Source: Hymenopellis radicata
Lineage: Eukaryota; Basidiomycota; Agaricomycetes; Agaricales; Physalacriaceae
Direction of reading: 5' to 3'
Length of the DNA: 64,000 nucleotides
Assembly: GCA_015501595.1 (NCBI GenBank)
Contig: JADNRX010000007.1
Span: 397,007-461,006, forward strand
The notes beneath the pieces were generated by a model. It had not been told where the DNA came from. It saw only the letters and a list, made by a program, of their open reading frames with translations, and did not search any database. Within the stretch, counting starts at the first letter, position 1; each line of letters begins with the position of its first letter. Shown here piece after piece: positions 10,731 to 21,835 of the stretch. Both the position numbers and the translations under genes were made by a program.

Positions 10731-11242
10731 CAGTTTCACTCGAAATCATTACTTGTTACTCGGAAAATCAATAAAGTGCATTTTGACCAGGATAATGCAA
10801 GACGGATGCCAGAGAACGCAAGAACTGTAGGCCCCGCTTCGTGTATTTCAAGTGACCGAGATTGATTTTTTCAGTTAAATGTTGTGGTCTCGATGACTCT
10901 CGCCATTCGCTAAAAGGGTTTCGATCGGTTCGTTAGGTGCCAATTAGAGCAGGTAGACGTATCAGTGGGATTCAGAAGAGGTTGTCAGTAGGACTAGAGG
11001 GGCAGAAACCTCTGAGGGATATCTCTCGGCCGCGGTCTATTGTTGAAGGTTCGAAGTTCAACTTGGGAAGGCTTGAAATAGGAGCGAGTCTAGACCGTGC
11101 ACCGCCACACGGGCGATTTGTTCTCGGGGAATCCCGATCTCTCTCTGTCACCGGATATGAAGCTGTGAGCCAAGATGATGGCCAAGACACGCGCAGCATT
11201 TGCTTCTTACCACCGTCATCCCACGTCTCCTAGCATACCCAA
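10731..11242. other. Intergenic between the element and the zinc-ribbon gene
   Basis: No convincing coding region. Two overlapping open frames on opposite strands near 10940-11230 have no family-like features. This stretch probably holds the promoter of the next gene. Confidence 0.5.
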
Positions 11243-11767
11243 ATGTTCTGTGAGTGTGATTGGTATTGTCGTGTGAACCCGTAACTGATTGTGCGCATGG
11301 AGTTTGCATTCCTATCTTCTGTGAGAATAGCTCCTACAGTCTTCTTGTAGTGGTAATGCTGACACTGCCTTACAGTTGGTTGTCAAACCAAGATCAAGCC
11401 TGATGGCGTCGAGCAAGTCGCTCACATATGCCCGCGTTGTAACAACGGTAAGTCGGCGGTTATGGTTATGAAGAAGCTGCTAAGGATCCATTGTCAGCGT
11501 CCGTAATTGCGGCCAAGAAGAAGACTTGGTTTGAGCTATTTTTTATTCCTGTGGTCCCACTCTCGTCCAAACATGTTTGGGTGTGTACCATTTGCCAGTG
11601 GCGTACGGCCAACGGTCCAGGGTGAGTGGTGTCAATGTATCATTACCTGCGGTGTTCTCATCGACGCTACAATGGGCGTTCTTAGACTTCCAGAGCCCGC
11701 CGTTGCGTATAACCCGGGCTACAATGCGGGCTACAGTGTGGGTTACAATCCGACGTACCCGAAATAA
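11243..11767 (+). CDS. Small zinc-ribbon protein with Tyr/Gly/Asn-rich tail
   Basis: Exon 1 is only 7 nt (11243-11249, ATG TTC T). After introns 11250-11375 and 11448-11497 the protein reads MFFGCQTKIKPDGVEQVAHI, CPRCNN, then AAKKKTWFELFFIPVVPLSS KHVWV, followed by a last exon from 11686 with repeats of NPGYNAGYSVGY and stop TAA 11765-11767. This is the fungal zinc-ribbon family in which one CxxC pair (here CPRC) is matched by a second CxxC shortly after KHVWV (family knowledge). At 11579-11586 the expected second pair is lost because two bases of a GT run seem missing: adding GT restores VWVCTICQW. I therefore treat it as a real gene with a probable sequence error. Function unknown; likely metal-binding and soluble. 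Confidence 0.75.
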
Positions 11768-12318
11768 CTCACCATCCGCTGCGTGGTACTTACGAGCGGC
11801 GACATACCGCAACAACATGTATCTATTACTCTCTGCTCTTGTATCATATTAATGCTGTTGGACATACTATAACCACGGTCAGTTGCGTCGTCGAGTTGGT
11901 TTCAAACAAGATATTCGTCTGAGGACTTGTTTCCGAGTTCCTTGCCAGTTCTTCGACTTCCCTGAAGAGCCTGCGGGATCGCGCAAATCCAGAGAGAGAT
12001 ATGTACCAGTGTAGAGCCTTGTTGATGCGTTCTAGACCGTTTCGTTTCGGCTTCGCTGGTCCTGCAATGTGTACATGGATGATCCTTTGTGATCAAGTTC
12101 CGTAGACCCGACACTGGTCCGACAACGATGCTGCGGTAGTCGGGCTGACAGATATCAGGCTGCATACAGGACGGATACTGCAGTTGCCGGCAAGGATGAT
12201 CGACGTACCCGGAGTGAGACCGGGGACGCGCCTTTCACGTGGAAACGCTGGTTTCTCGTCTCCTTCCCATCCTAGCCGCTACCACTGCCCCAGTTAAATA
12301 CTTGAATCGCTTGGAGAG
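11768..12318. other. Intergenic, promoter region of the acyl-CoA synthetase
   Basis: No coding frame with family resemblance on either strand. It separates the zinc-ribbon gene from the next gene on the same strand. Confidence 0.5.
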
Positions 12319-15051
12319 ATGTCTGGACCTCAGAAGAAGACGATGCTTGTTACCGACCACGTACACCCGTTTCCCGCGGAGATCCCGTTCAACAGGCAGG
12401 CGGCAGAGGTACCGGGAACCAAGAAACCAGGCGGGACAGGTATGTAGGGATCATCGCTGTCGCCCGCCAAGAAGCTCACATTACCCCCTCACCGACAGGT
12501 ATATACCGCAACAGTACGCGCTCTCGCTTTTCGGCTGAACAGACCACTCTGACTTGTCATTTTGTCCAGCCGTATTCGGATACACAGACAGCAACACCCC
12601 AGGCTCCTTCCAAACTGTCGATGAGATCTTTCTCAGTGGTATCACGGGAGGTCGCGACCGCAGAATGCTCGGCCACCGTCCTCTGGTGTCGACATCGCCG
12701 CTCAAATTTGCCCCCTACTATGTCTGGCAGACCTACGGAGAGGTCGATCTCCGCCGTCGCTGGATAGGTAGCGCGTTGGCCAAGCTCTTTTCCAGCGGAC
12801 AGCTTGGCGGCGGCGAGTTTGAGACCGTCGGTGTCTGGTCTCAGAACCGACCAGGTACGCGTGCCCGTGACCGAATTCAGGCTTGCAAGCTCAGATAACA
12901 CTTTTTTAGACTGGCAAGTTATTGACCTTGCTCTTCAAAGCCACAAGAAAGTAGGCGTTTCGCTCTACGACACGCTTGGCAGAGATGCTGTTGGTACGTG
13001 TGATTCATCCAATCATGTGGACAGTAGCTGATATCCCTGTGTAGAATATATGTAATGTTTCTTTTCCTTCAATCCCTATTCCAGCCAACTAACACTGCTG
13101 TAGTATCAAGCATGCGCACATCACTGTCATATTCACGACCGCGGACCATATACCCGCGCTCCTGAAGATGGCTCCTTCAATACCCATCCTGAGAATGATT
13201 GTCTGCATCGATCCTCTGCCTACAGATGCTTGGAACATTCTCCAGCAGTGGAGCGCGACGGTGAACATCCAACTTAAGAAGATGAGCGAATGTATGCATT
13301 TGTTCCTCCTGCGAAGCTCCTCTAATAGTCTTTCCCCCTAGTCGAAGAGTTTGGTCGTGCCAACTTGATTGAACCTATACGTGCCACACCGGATCAGTTG
13401 TCGTCGATCTGTTATACCTCGGTAAGTTGTTTTAATCGACGGAGACCGTTATCTGACGCCTTCAAGGGAACGACCAGCAACCCCAAAGGCGTCTTATTAA
13501 CGCACAAAATGATGGCCACTGCGGTCCAATCCAACTTGTACGGTCTTCAGCTCCCAGAGGACGGCTCTTTGTTATCCTTCCTGCCTCTCGCACACATATA
13601 CGAAGTGAATAACGCGTCTTGTGAATCCTATCTGTCGAGTTCTGATCAGCATCCCTAGCGTGTCACAGAGTTCGTCTGCATCGCCATGGGCGCGAGCATT
13701 GGTTTCTTCACCGGTGACCCAGCCCGCCTTATGGAGGATGCTCAAGTCCTTAAACCTGCCATGATACCCGCTGTGCCCCGTGTATTCAATAGGATATATC
13801 AAGGTGCTATGGCTGGTGGAGATGTACCTGGGCTTAAGGGAGCCATCTTCAGATATGCCGTTCAAACCAAGCTCGCTAATCTGCGCACTACCGGTGCCGT
13901 TACTCACGCCGTCTGGGATCGCGTTGTCTTTCGTAAAGTCAAGGCAGCCCTCGGTGGCCAAATGGAAACAATGATTTGTGGATCAGCACCGATCAACAAG
14001 GACGTGCTTGATTTCTTGAAGATAGCCATGTGCTGCAACATCTTGGAGGGGTACGTTTGTCAATGAAACTTTTGAGAGTCGTGCTAACTGTCGGTTAGTT
14101 ATGGGATGACGGAAACTTGTGCGACCACAACAAGGGCTATTCCCGATGACCCCACTGCTGGTGGAACTGTGGGCCCCCCGCAGCCATGTAACGAGATTAT
14201 GTTACTCGACGTCCCGGCTATGGGGTACACGGCTGAGGATAAGCCCTTCCCTCGCGGTGAACTCTTGGTTCGTGGTGACAATTGCTTCGCCACCTATTAC
14301 AAAGGTACAGCTCTTGCATTCATGTTTATCATCGATTTCTGATTCTTATTTTGTCAGATGAAAAGAACACCACGGAGACCCTCGACGCCGATGGCTGGTT
14401 ACATACTGGAGATGTCGTTGCCATTGATGAATGTGGACGAGTCAAAATCATCGACCGTGTCAAGGTGAAGAGCCTAGATGTTTTTAATTAAAGATGAAAC
14501 TCACTTTTGGCTCACTGTTGCTCTTTTAGAACATCATGAAGCTCTCTCAGGGTGAATACGTTGCGCTCGAGAAGATCGAAAACACGTATAGCGCATGCTC
14601 CCTGGTTGCACAGATCTACATCCACGGAGATTCTTTCCAGCCCTACCTTTGCGCTGTCGTTGTCCCGGACCCGGTCCAGTTTGCCGCCATTATCTCCAGT
14701 GTCACTGGGACATCAGTGGCGCCAGAAGATGTCGGCATCATGGACAAGGCTACGAAAGATCCTAAGGTTACAACCGCCATCATGAACGTCCTGAACTCGG
14801 AGGCCAAAAAGAACGGATTGAAGGGGTACGTCTCGTTATCACGCGAAGTGGTGGTTTCTAACACGTTTCACGATAGCTTCGAGTATGTGAAGCGCATCGC
14901 TGTCTCCATGAAGCCCTTCACCATCGATAACGGCACTCTTACACCCACATTGAAAATTCGCCGCAAGGATGCATACAATCTGTACAAGACTGAGTTGGAC
15001 GCGCTCTACGCCTTGGGCGAGCCCTCAGCGGCGGTCGTTACTCGTCTTTAG
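12319..15051 (+). CDS. FAA1: Long-chain fatty acid--CoA ligase (FAA1/FAA4 type)
   Basis: Activates fatty acids to acyl-CoA by way of an acyl-adenylate, for lipid synthesis and beta-oxidation. Diagnostic motifs in order: [17 protein letters not shown] (P-loop-like AMP-binding motif), [51 protein letters not shown] and the C-terminal [19 protein letters not shown], the fatty-acyl-CoA-synthetase signature region. Twelve exons join without a frame break. Introns include 12440-12569, 12855-12909, 13052-13103, 13292-13341, 13422-13466, 13605-13658, 14051-14098, 14305-14357, 14465-14529 and 14826-14876. Exon 4 is a 7-nt microexon (13045-13051) needed to give [17 protein letters not shown] 12319 opens the exon that reads into [18 protein letters not shown], the usual N-terminus. 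Ends convergent with the transporter gene, 286 bp away. Paralogue assignment (FAA1 versus FAA4) is not resolved. Confidence 0.92.
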
Positions 15052-15337
15052 ATTTTGAACCAAGTAATATGGTGGCGTGTCTGTAAACTAATCTCACTAA
15101 TGTATATCCAGCGGGGCAATTGAATTCATTTCATTCATTCTTATTGGAGGCTTGAGAGGTCCAGAGAACGTTCCTACACTCGGAACGTGGCGGTGAGTAG
15201 CGGAGTTCAGGGCTTCTGAATGAGTTGCAGATCCCTGAAAAATGAGTGCGGCCTATGGCCGACTGAATGCGTTCTACGATACATTCTCATTCATTGAGTT
15301 ACTTGATAAGAGGACAAGCCAAGATACACTATTAGTA

Positions 15338-17812
15338 CTACAAAACATAACGGAAGTCGCGGTTCTGGATATCTGTCAAGTCCAAGAATTCCTGGAACAC
15401 GGGACATCAGGATATGGCTGACTGCATTACTATGGTGCGTACCTTGTCAACTTTGACCATCTCCCGTTGACCATCTGCAGTCATTCGTTCAATGTAGACA
15501 TCATCGAAGCTGTCATCCGAGGGTTCATTATCGCGGCGCTTGTTCTCCCGATTGAGAAGGAAGCGTATGCCCAGTAATAGGGCCATGCAGCAAAGGTAGC
15601 AGATGCCAATGATGATCCATGGGACGTGGTTCCTGCAAAGTTCGATTAAACCGACCGCGGAACAGCAGGAAGACGATGGGTGCGCACCGAGGCTTATACT
15701 TGGCTTGCCACATGAAGGGACCGGCTGCGTTTCCTATACAGTACGCAGAAAGCATGACGGCATTAACAGTAATCTTCTTAGTGTGGCCCGCAGTCACGCT
15801 TGACAACCAGGAGAGCATTAACACTAGACCGCCGACGTGAGCTTTAAGAATAGGACAATGTGGCGTTTTGAATCGCACCAAATCCAGTCGTTCCAACGCC
15901 TTGGGAAAGAAGGGCGAGTTAGTTGGAAGTTCGCGTTCTCATCAGAAGGTGCCCTGCTCACCGGTGAGCCACACCGAGAATAACAGCCCGATCTTGTTGT
16001 TCCAGCTCAGGAAGTTGACCAAGAATACGCCCAGAATGTTCGGTACCAAGTACGCCGAGCCTACGTACGCCCGACTGTTGGGGATGCGCGCCGCAAGCGT
16101 CACTCCCGTCCAGATCGTAACAATTTCGACGACGCCGTCGACGCAGCCCAGGAGAGTGGTCTGGAGGTTCGTGAAGCCAAATGACGAAACGATGATGGAT
16201 CGCTGATTCGTCAGAGAGTTGGGGATGTTATCGAGCGCAGAGAAGAGGGCGAAAAGCCACGTCTTCGGGTCTAACAGCGCCTCGATCATCCTGTCAAAAT
16301 GCGTCAATTGAATGTGCGTAAATCCATTCAAGGCGTTGCTACGAACTGTTCCTTCTTGAAGTGCTTGTTCTCTACTCCCGTTTGGTTTTCCTAGGAAAGG
16401 GTTTAGTAGACTTCCAGGGAAAGCTATGGTTAGTACTTACCTTAATTCGGTGGATCGCGATGGCTCTCTCGTGAGGAGTCAAAAACCACGCCGATGTCGG
16501 AGAGTCCGGGAACATGAACCTGTAGTCGGAGTGCGCTAGGTCAACGCGTATTGAAGGAGAAGCCGCAGTCGACATACCAGAAAGTAATGGCGCAGATAAG
16601 CGTGATGATACCAGTGATAATCATCAACCTGCAACCCGTTAAACAAGGTGTGGTATCTGGTTTCGAAAGCACTTACCATTGCCATGGTTCAAGAGCAGTA
16701 TTCGTGATATGTAATGTCCCAAAGCTGATGAACCCCGAAATGATTTGTGCTGATAATTTCTGACATGTGAGTGTGTGGCGTTGAATACAAGTCCGATTAA
16801 CTCGCCAGTGCCATTCATTAAGACTTTACGATAAGCAAACACGTCAATGAAAGTCTCGAGTCCAAACAATTGTACTCACACCAGTAACCGACGCGAAGCG
16901 TTTGTTCCGTTCGTGTGTAGAACATGGAACTGACAATCATGAAACCGGCGGTGATTGAGCCCTCGCACACCCCAAGGAAAATCCGGCAGACAAAGAGACC
17001 TGCAAAGTTCTTACAAGCGGCATGGCAGCAGAGGGATATGCCCCAGATGAAGATGTTGCAACTGACTTTTGGTTAGATTGAACAAACAACGACATTTGTC
17101 AAACCTACCTCATCCATTTACCGACAGGGAAGCGTTGAAGTCCCAAATTCTGTGGAAATTCGAACAACAGATAACTCAGATAGAACACCGTTCCAAGCCT
17201 GTTCGCGTTTCTCCGTGTTATCACACTGATACCAGACATAAGGAGATAAAGGCTTGCCAGTTGTACCTATTCAAAGTTAAATGCCGAAGACTAGCTTCAT
17301 GAAAACAGACACGTACTGATTCGTGGTTAAATGTGTCGCCTCTCTAGCGCCCAAAATCAGACCACGGGAACCGACCTTGAGAACCGACCTCACCTAATTC
17401 CCAAAATTGCCGAGTTTCCCAGTGTGGTCTTGTCCATAAATTGAATCCTGATGCCGATAAGGTTGGGCGCGTGATGACAGCTGGGACAGTACGTACCAGT
17501 ACAGGGCTAGGGAAGGCGACGATCAGAGCGGGAGGGCGGGAATGAGAGGAATCGAGACGTACTGCACATCAGAGGAAGAATGTGCCTGTCAATTTTTCTC
17601 CTACATTAGGCGCGGCGTTAGCTTCAAGTGGCATATGCGGGCGGGTATGCATCCCACCTGACTCTGTCCGCTTCCTTTGGGTCGAGGTCTTCCGTGATGC
17701 CAGCGAGCAACTGTGCGGCTGTATCGACCTCCTTGGCAGCTACCTCGGTGTGGTGGTCATGTTTCTCGTCGAGTTTTTCGTCCATTAAAGGAGAAGGAGG
17801 CGTCGATGCCAT
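15338..17812 (-). CDS. MFS transporter, allantoate permease (DAL5/ACS) type
   Basis: Anion:cation symporter family carrier of the plasma membrane, likely importing an organic anion such as allantoate, ureidosuccinate, nicotinate or a related compound; the substrate is not predictable by eye. The N-terminal exon starts at ATG 17812 (MASTPPSPLMDEKLDEKHDH, acidic/hydrophilic), then ADRVRRKIDRHILPLM leads into helix 1. Further segments include TAWFL-type loop DSPTSAWFLTPHERAIAIHR, SNQRSIIVSSFGFTNLQTTL-like helix text, and the hydrophilic C-terminus ending LTDIQNRDFRYVL at TAG 15338-15340. Conserved family blocks such as FPDSPTSAWFL and LGVCEGSITAGFM are readable across about ten introns, which is why the coding sequence is fragmented. 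No definite frame break found. It faces the acyl-CoA synthetase tail to tail. Confidence 0.8.
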
Positions 17813-18356
17813 GACTAGTGCCCAAGGTACAGGGAAGTTCGCGGGGGCAGGTGGGGCTTTTTGACGCGTCCGATGGCGACATTTATATGATCTAGAAATG
17901 GCTGCCACGCAGCTAAGTTAACCGTACGTACCGCCGTGGCCTATTCTCGAAGATAAGATATGAATGCAAAAAGCCATATGCTTTGATGAATCCAACTGGC
18001 TCGCGGTCATTAAGAAGACTCAAACATCCGACGATACCAGTGAACGAATTTCAACAGGGCACTATAGCTTTCCATGGAACTTTGGCCGAGGCGAGGACAC
18101 AGGACGTACGATTCCGAATTCCACCTGGTGTCGGCGGCGTGAGCGGAGGGCGTCTAAAAATAGATGCGGATGTCCTTCAGCCCGATTGCCGGCGATCGCT
18201 CCTATAAAATCAGTATCCTAATGTTTTCGTGATGAGCATTGTGTCAATCACTGTCATTGAGCGCGTCGAGGACTGCTAAGCACCTGGACCTGCTGGGTAC
18301 AATGGAGGGTTTCAAGGTACGATTCGCCGGATACAATACAATCATTACTTCTAAGC
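17813..18356. other. Intergenic, upstream region of the transporter gene
   Basis: Upstream of the minus-strand transporter and downstream of the proteasome gene. No coding frame with family resemblance. Confidence 0.5.
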
Positions 18357-19753
18357 TTATGCTGAACCCTCTTGTGCGCGGGTCTCCATCGCTGCCTGGC
18401 CGGCTGCAGTCGCAGCGAGTCTGGAACGCTTTCGCTCCGCCTCTGTGAAATACGACATGAACGCCACGCCACATAGACTGACAATTACTCGTACCTGCTT
18501 CTTTCTCCCGTTCAATGTCTGTCACAATGGTCTCGATTTCCTCCAAGCTCAAGTTCTACAATTTGGTCAGAACGGTCCGAACATTCCAGCAAATTACAAG
18601 ACGATAGGCCGCTCGATCATGGCTGTCACGGTGGAGTGCAAGCGGCATGGACGGTATGATAACCAGGGAACTCTGGAGCGCGTGCACGGTGCCGGCAACG
18701 GCTTGAGATCCTTTGCCCATGAGCTTGACCTGCTGTCTGCAAGAGCGGTCGAATCGAGCGGCCTCTCCAGTGTTGAAATGCTGTCAACAAACCGCACATA
18801 CAGTAACTTTGCCGTAGCTCTCCATCACACTAATCTCGATGTTTTTGGCTCCAGTTTGCACGACTTCCAATAAGCTCTTGACCGTCAACTTGATGCTTTC
18901 CTCTCGCGACATGTCGTCTTTGTGGTTCTTTTCCAGGAATTCGCGAACGGTCTTGGACGATCTCCCGATTGCATTGGCCTAAAAGTTGAGCTAACAGAAA
19001 AACAACAATGACGAAGCCTTACTTTCCATGCGCTGTAGATACCACTGGGTTCAGTTTGGTATAGACGAGGTCGAGTATCGTGGGATCGAATCCAACAATC
19101 AGAGTTGATATTCCGAAAGGACGAACTCCACCCGACTGCGTGTATCTCTGCAAGACGATGAAGAATTTCGAATGATTTGAGTGATGTAAACATACTTGTT
19201 GAATACCAGCAATATGCCTGGTGATGTATTCGACCGTGACGGGGTCCTCGACAGTCAGACGATGGCTCTGGCATTCTATCCGAGCCTTGTCAATCAATAC
19301 ACGACCGTCAGCCGTAAGACCTGTACAATAGATGACGTTGATGTAGAGGCCTGAACACCAAGGACGCACCTGCAAACGCCAAGCAGACATGGTCATCCAG
19401 CATAACCACCTTGCGCACTGTCCGCGCGTCTTGTAGTTGCAGGACAGATTTCTTCTCGACGCCCAAGATGACGACGTCTTTGCCTCGTACGCCAACCTAA
19501 CACCAGTTAATATCAGTCTGAATTCGACGTCGATGGGACTCACGGCGCAGGTTCCCTTTCTAACTGCTTCAGCAGCGTATTCTACCTAAACACCGGAAGT
19601 GTCATCAACATTTACACCTTCGACACGGTTCGCTTTTCCAACCTGGAATAAATGGCCATCAGGCGAGAAGACGGTGAGCGCTGATTGTCATCGTCAGTAT
19701 GCGTTATCAAGTAAAGAATTGGACGACATACCGCGATCGTACGACCGGGACAT
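18357..19753 (-). CDS. PRE6: 20S proteasome subunit alpha4 (PRE6/PSMA7)
   Basis: Non-catalytic alpha-ring subunit of the 20S proteasome. Short first exon (ATG 19753, MSRSYDR), then [20 protein letters not shown], the proteasome alpha-subunit signature, [99 protein letters not shown], a helical tail [19 protein letters not shown] and an Ala-rich C-terminus; stop at 18357-18359. Length and motifs match alpha4 along its whole length. The frame breaks at 19082-19084: GFDP runs into the wrong frame, while one more C (on the coding strand) gives [13 protein letters not shown] exactly as expected. Since the subunit is essential and the rest is perfect, this is most likely an assembly error. Shares a 274-bp divergent promoter with the C78 peptidase gene. 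Confidence 0.93.
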
Positions 19754-20027
19754 TGTTCAGTAAGGGTAATGGTCAAATGAAGGGAGAATGGCAAGCAAAG
19801 ATGAATGCGTACTCCGTACACGCGTCGCGTTCCCAAAGTGGCTGCTGAGTCAGCCGATCACAGGCATCCCTTTTCGGCCCAGTCGAAGCGCCGCTCTCTT
19901 TCCTTCCACGTCCACTAGTCTTCAAGATTATTTCCTTTGTACTAGTATTCCTATCACTCGTGTTAACCTTTATGGCGTTACAGGTACATTTTTATGCTCT
20001 GTTACCTGTATAATGAGATGAACGAAC
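19754..20027. promoter_or_regulatory. Divergent promoter with a palindromic bZIP-type site
   Basis: The 274 bp between the start codons of the proteasome alpha4 gene and the C78 peptidase gene contain GCTGAGTCAGC at 19844-19854, a perfect 11-bp palindrome around the TGAGTCA core bound by AP-1/GCN4/YAP-type bZIP factors. It sits 91 bp upstream of the proteasome start codon. Binding is inferred from the sequence only. Confidence 0.45.
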
Positions 20028-21443
20028 ATGTGGCTGCAGCCTGCTGCACCGTCACATTCATCCTCGTCATCCAGTGAAAAGCAATCCTCGAGCAGACGTC
20101 ACCACAGGCGAAGAGATGCATCAGAGGCTGACCAAGACGTATTCTGGTATCCTTCCTTGAGCAGTCCTCTTCCAGACAACCACACGCCTGGTGCGCCACA
20201 TTTACTGGAACGCGTAAGTGTGTTTATTTACGATTGACAGGTATGATGCTTTTACTCAAGAAAGCTATGAACTACTCTGTATCGCGCGGCAGGACACGTC
20301 GCGCGTATCTATGCTGGGAACATGTAACTTACATATCCGGCCAATCTTGGGATCGTGGCTGGGGATGCGGGTGCGTTCGTACGAATGCCTCTCTGTCCAT
20401 ACTCACCTATAAATAGCTATCGAAACTTTATGATGATTTGCTCTGCCCTGGTAGAACAGCACGATCAACCCATGTACTTTCCTCTCCTCGATTCGCCGAT
20501 ACCCCCAGGTGTACGACATCTTCAGCTCTGGCTAGAAGTTTCCTGGGCTGATGGTCAGTTGATTCTTGACTTCCTTAATGTGTTCTCATAATACGATAGG
20601 ATACGATGTCCATGGTGCTTCCCAGCTGAAACCATTGGTAGGTACCAGTAAATGGATCGGGGTTTCTGGTTCGTAAAGTTCCTGCTTGACTGAGTGCGCG
20701 CTGAGACTTCAAGTGCAGATCTTTACATCGCATTCTCGTGCCGAGGCATTCCGTAAGTCCCGTATTCGCCGTGTATTAATCACATCCTCTAATTCGGTAA
20801 TGCTAGATGCGAATTAGTGGACTTCAATTACTTGCAGTCTTTTGGTGGTGAGTCCTCACCGTTCATCCTAAATCCATACCAACTCTCGCCGACATAGGCA
20901 ATGAGGCTCTCATGAATTGGATCAAAGACTATTTCTCGTCGCCTTCTGCCCAGTTTCATCAATCCAACGCAACGGAAGCCTTGATGGTCGACAACGTAGT
21001 ACTCACAAGAAAGATGCCCATCATCTTGCAGGATGGCTACCATTCACGTACTGTTGTCGGGTTCGAGCAAGTTGACTCCACGACCATTGATCTCTTGGTT
21101 TTTGATCCTTCTCGGTGCGTTCTTTCGTCGCTCGCTGGCTGTTCTTGAATGTGGACATTCACTAGTCGTCTTCGCTCCAAGGTTCGCAGAGCAGCTTTGG
21201 CGCTCTTTGACCCTTCGCGGCAAGAAGAAATTAGCGAGGAAGTGCTTCGCGATGCTGCATATTTCTTCCGATACCACATCCATCGCAACGTGTTTGGGTG
21301 GGTCGTGTGGGTCAATTAATTGTCGTCTTCATGCTTACCTGCTTCACAGAAGGCAGTGGCAGGTTCTGCATTTTCCAATGACAGAGCCTTTGAACGAGGC
21401 GCAAATGCAGAGGAGGAAAGTAGTCGTGAGTTCGAGACCTTGA
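20028..21443 (+). CDS. C78-family cysteine peptidase (UFSP/ZUP1/Mug105-like)
   Basis: Ubiquitin- or UFM1-family protease of papain-like fold. After a Ser/Arg-rich N-terminus and the intron 20191-20240 the protein reads PGMMLLLKKAMNYSVSRGRT, then SWDRGWGCGYRNFMMICSAL, with the catalytic Cys in WGCGYRN (about residue 97). It continues VRHLQLWLEVSWADGYDVHG, LVGTSKWIGVSDLYIAF, RGIPCELVDFN, and HSRTVVGFE with the catalytic His, followed by LLVFDPSR carrying the likely Asp. The C-terminal exon gives RQWQVLHFPMTEPL and stop at 21441-21443. Other introns: 20371-20416 and several of about 50 nt. No frame break. In fungi this family is represented by S. pombe Mug105, a K63-linked-ubiquitin-directed deubiquitinase, so ubiquitin rather than UFM1 is the more likely substrate (inference). 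Divergent from the proteasome alpha4 gene. Confidence 0.82.
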
Positions 21444-21835
21444 GACTTCCTGGAGTCAGGTTCTTTTAATTTCGAGGGTATACCATACATACCCAGTGTT
21501 TGTACCATGTTTTGTGACCGCCATGTTGTATTTCTAAATAATTGTTGTTCAGTCCTTCATGCTTGAACCAACCATCATCCGAGGTCCTTTGGGTACATCA
21601 TGTAGTTTCAGCGAGGACGGGATCTGCGCAAAACTTGAAGGCCATGATAGTCGTAATAGAGAAGGTAACTTCCCGTGCTCATCAGACCGCGCTCTACGTA
21701 TACACTGTAAGGGTAAGACAGAGCAGTCTAGCATCCTATGCGACACATACACAGAGCGGCCACTACAGATGGTTGCCTCTGAGATCAGAAATACACACAC
21801 TATAGCTACATTTAAACACGACTATGTACAGAATG
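21444..21835. other. Convergent intergenic region
   Basis: 3' flanks of the C78 peptidase and TFB3 genes. No coding frame with family resemblance. Confidence 0.5.

Noticed and set aside
10937..11233. 98-codon open frame left of the zinc-ribbon gene
   Set aside because: Matched by an overlapping antisense open frame, no motif, and it sits in the expected promoter region.
20214..20240. A 27-nt intron candidate (GTAAGT...ACAG) in the C78 peptidase gene
   Set aside because: Too short and keeps the wrong frame. The 50-nt intron 20191-20240 gives the expected PGMMLLLKKAM sequence.
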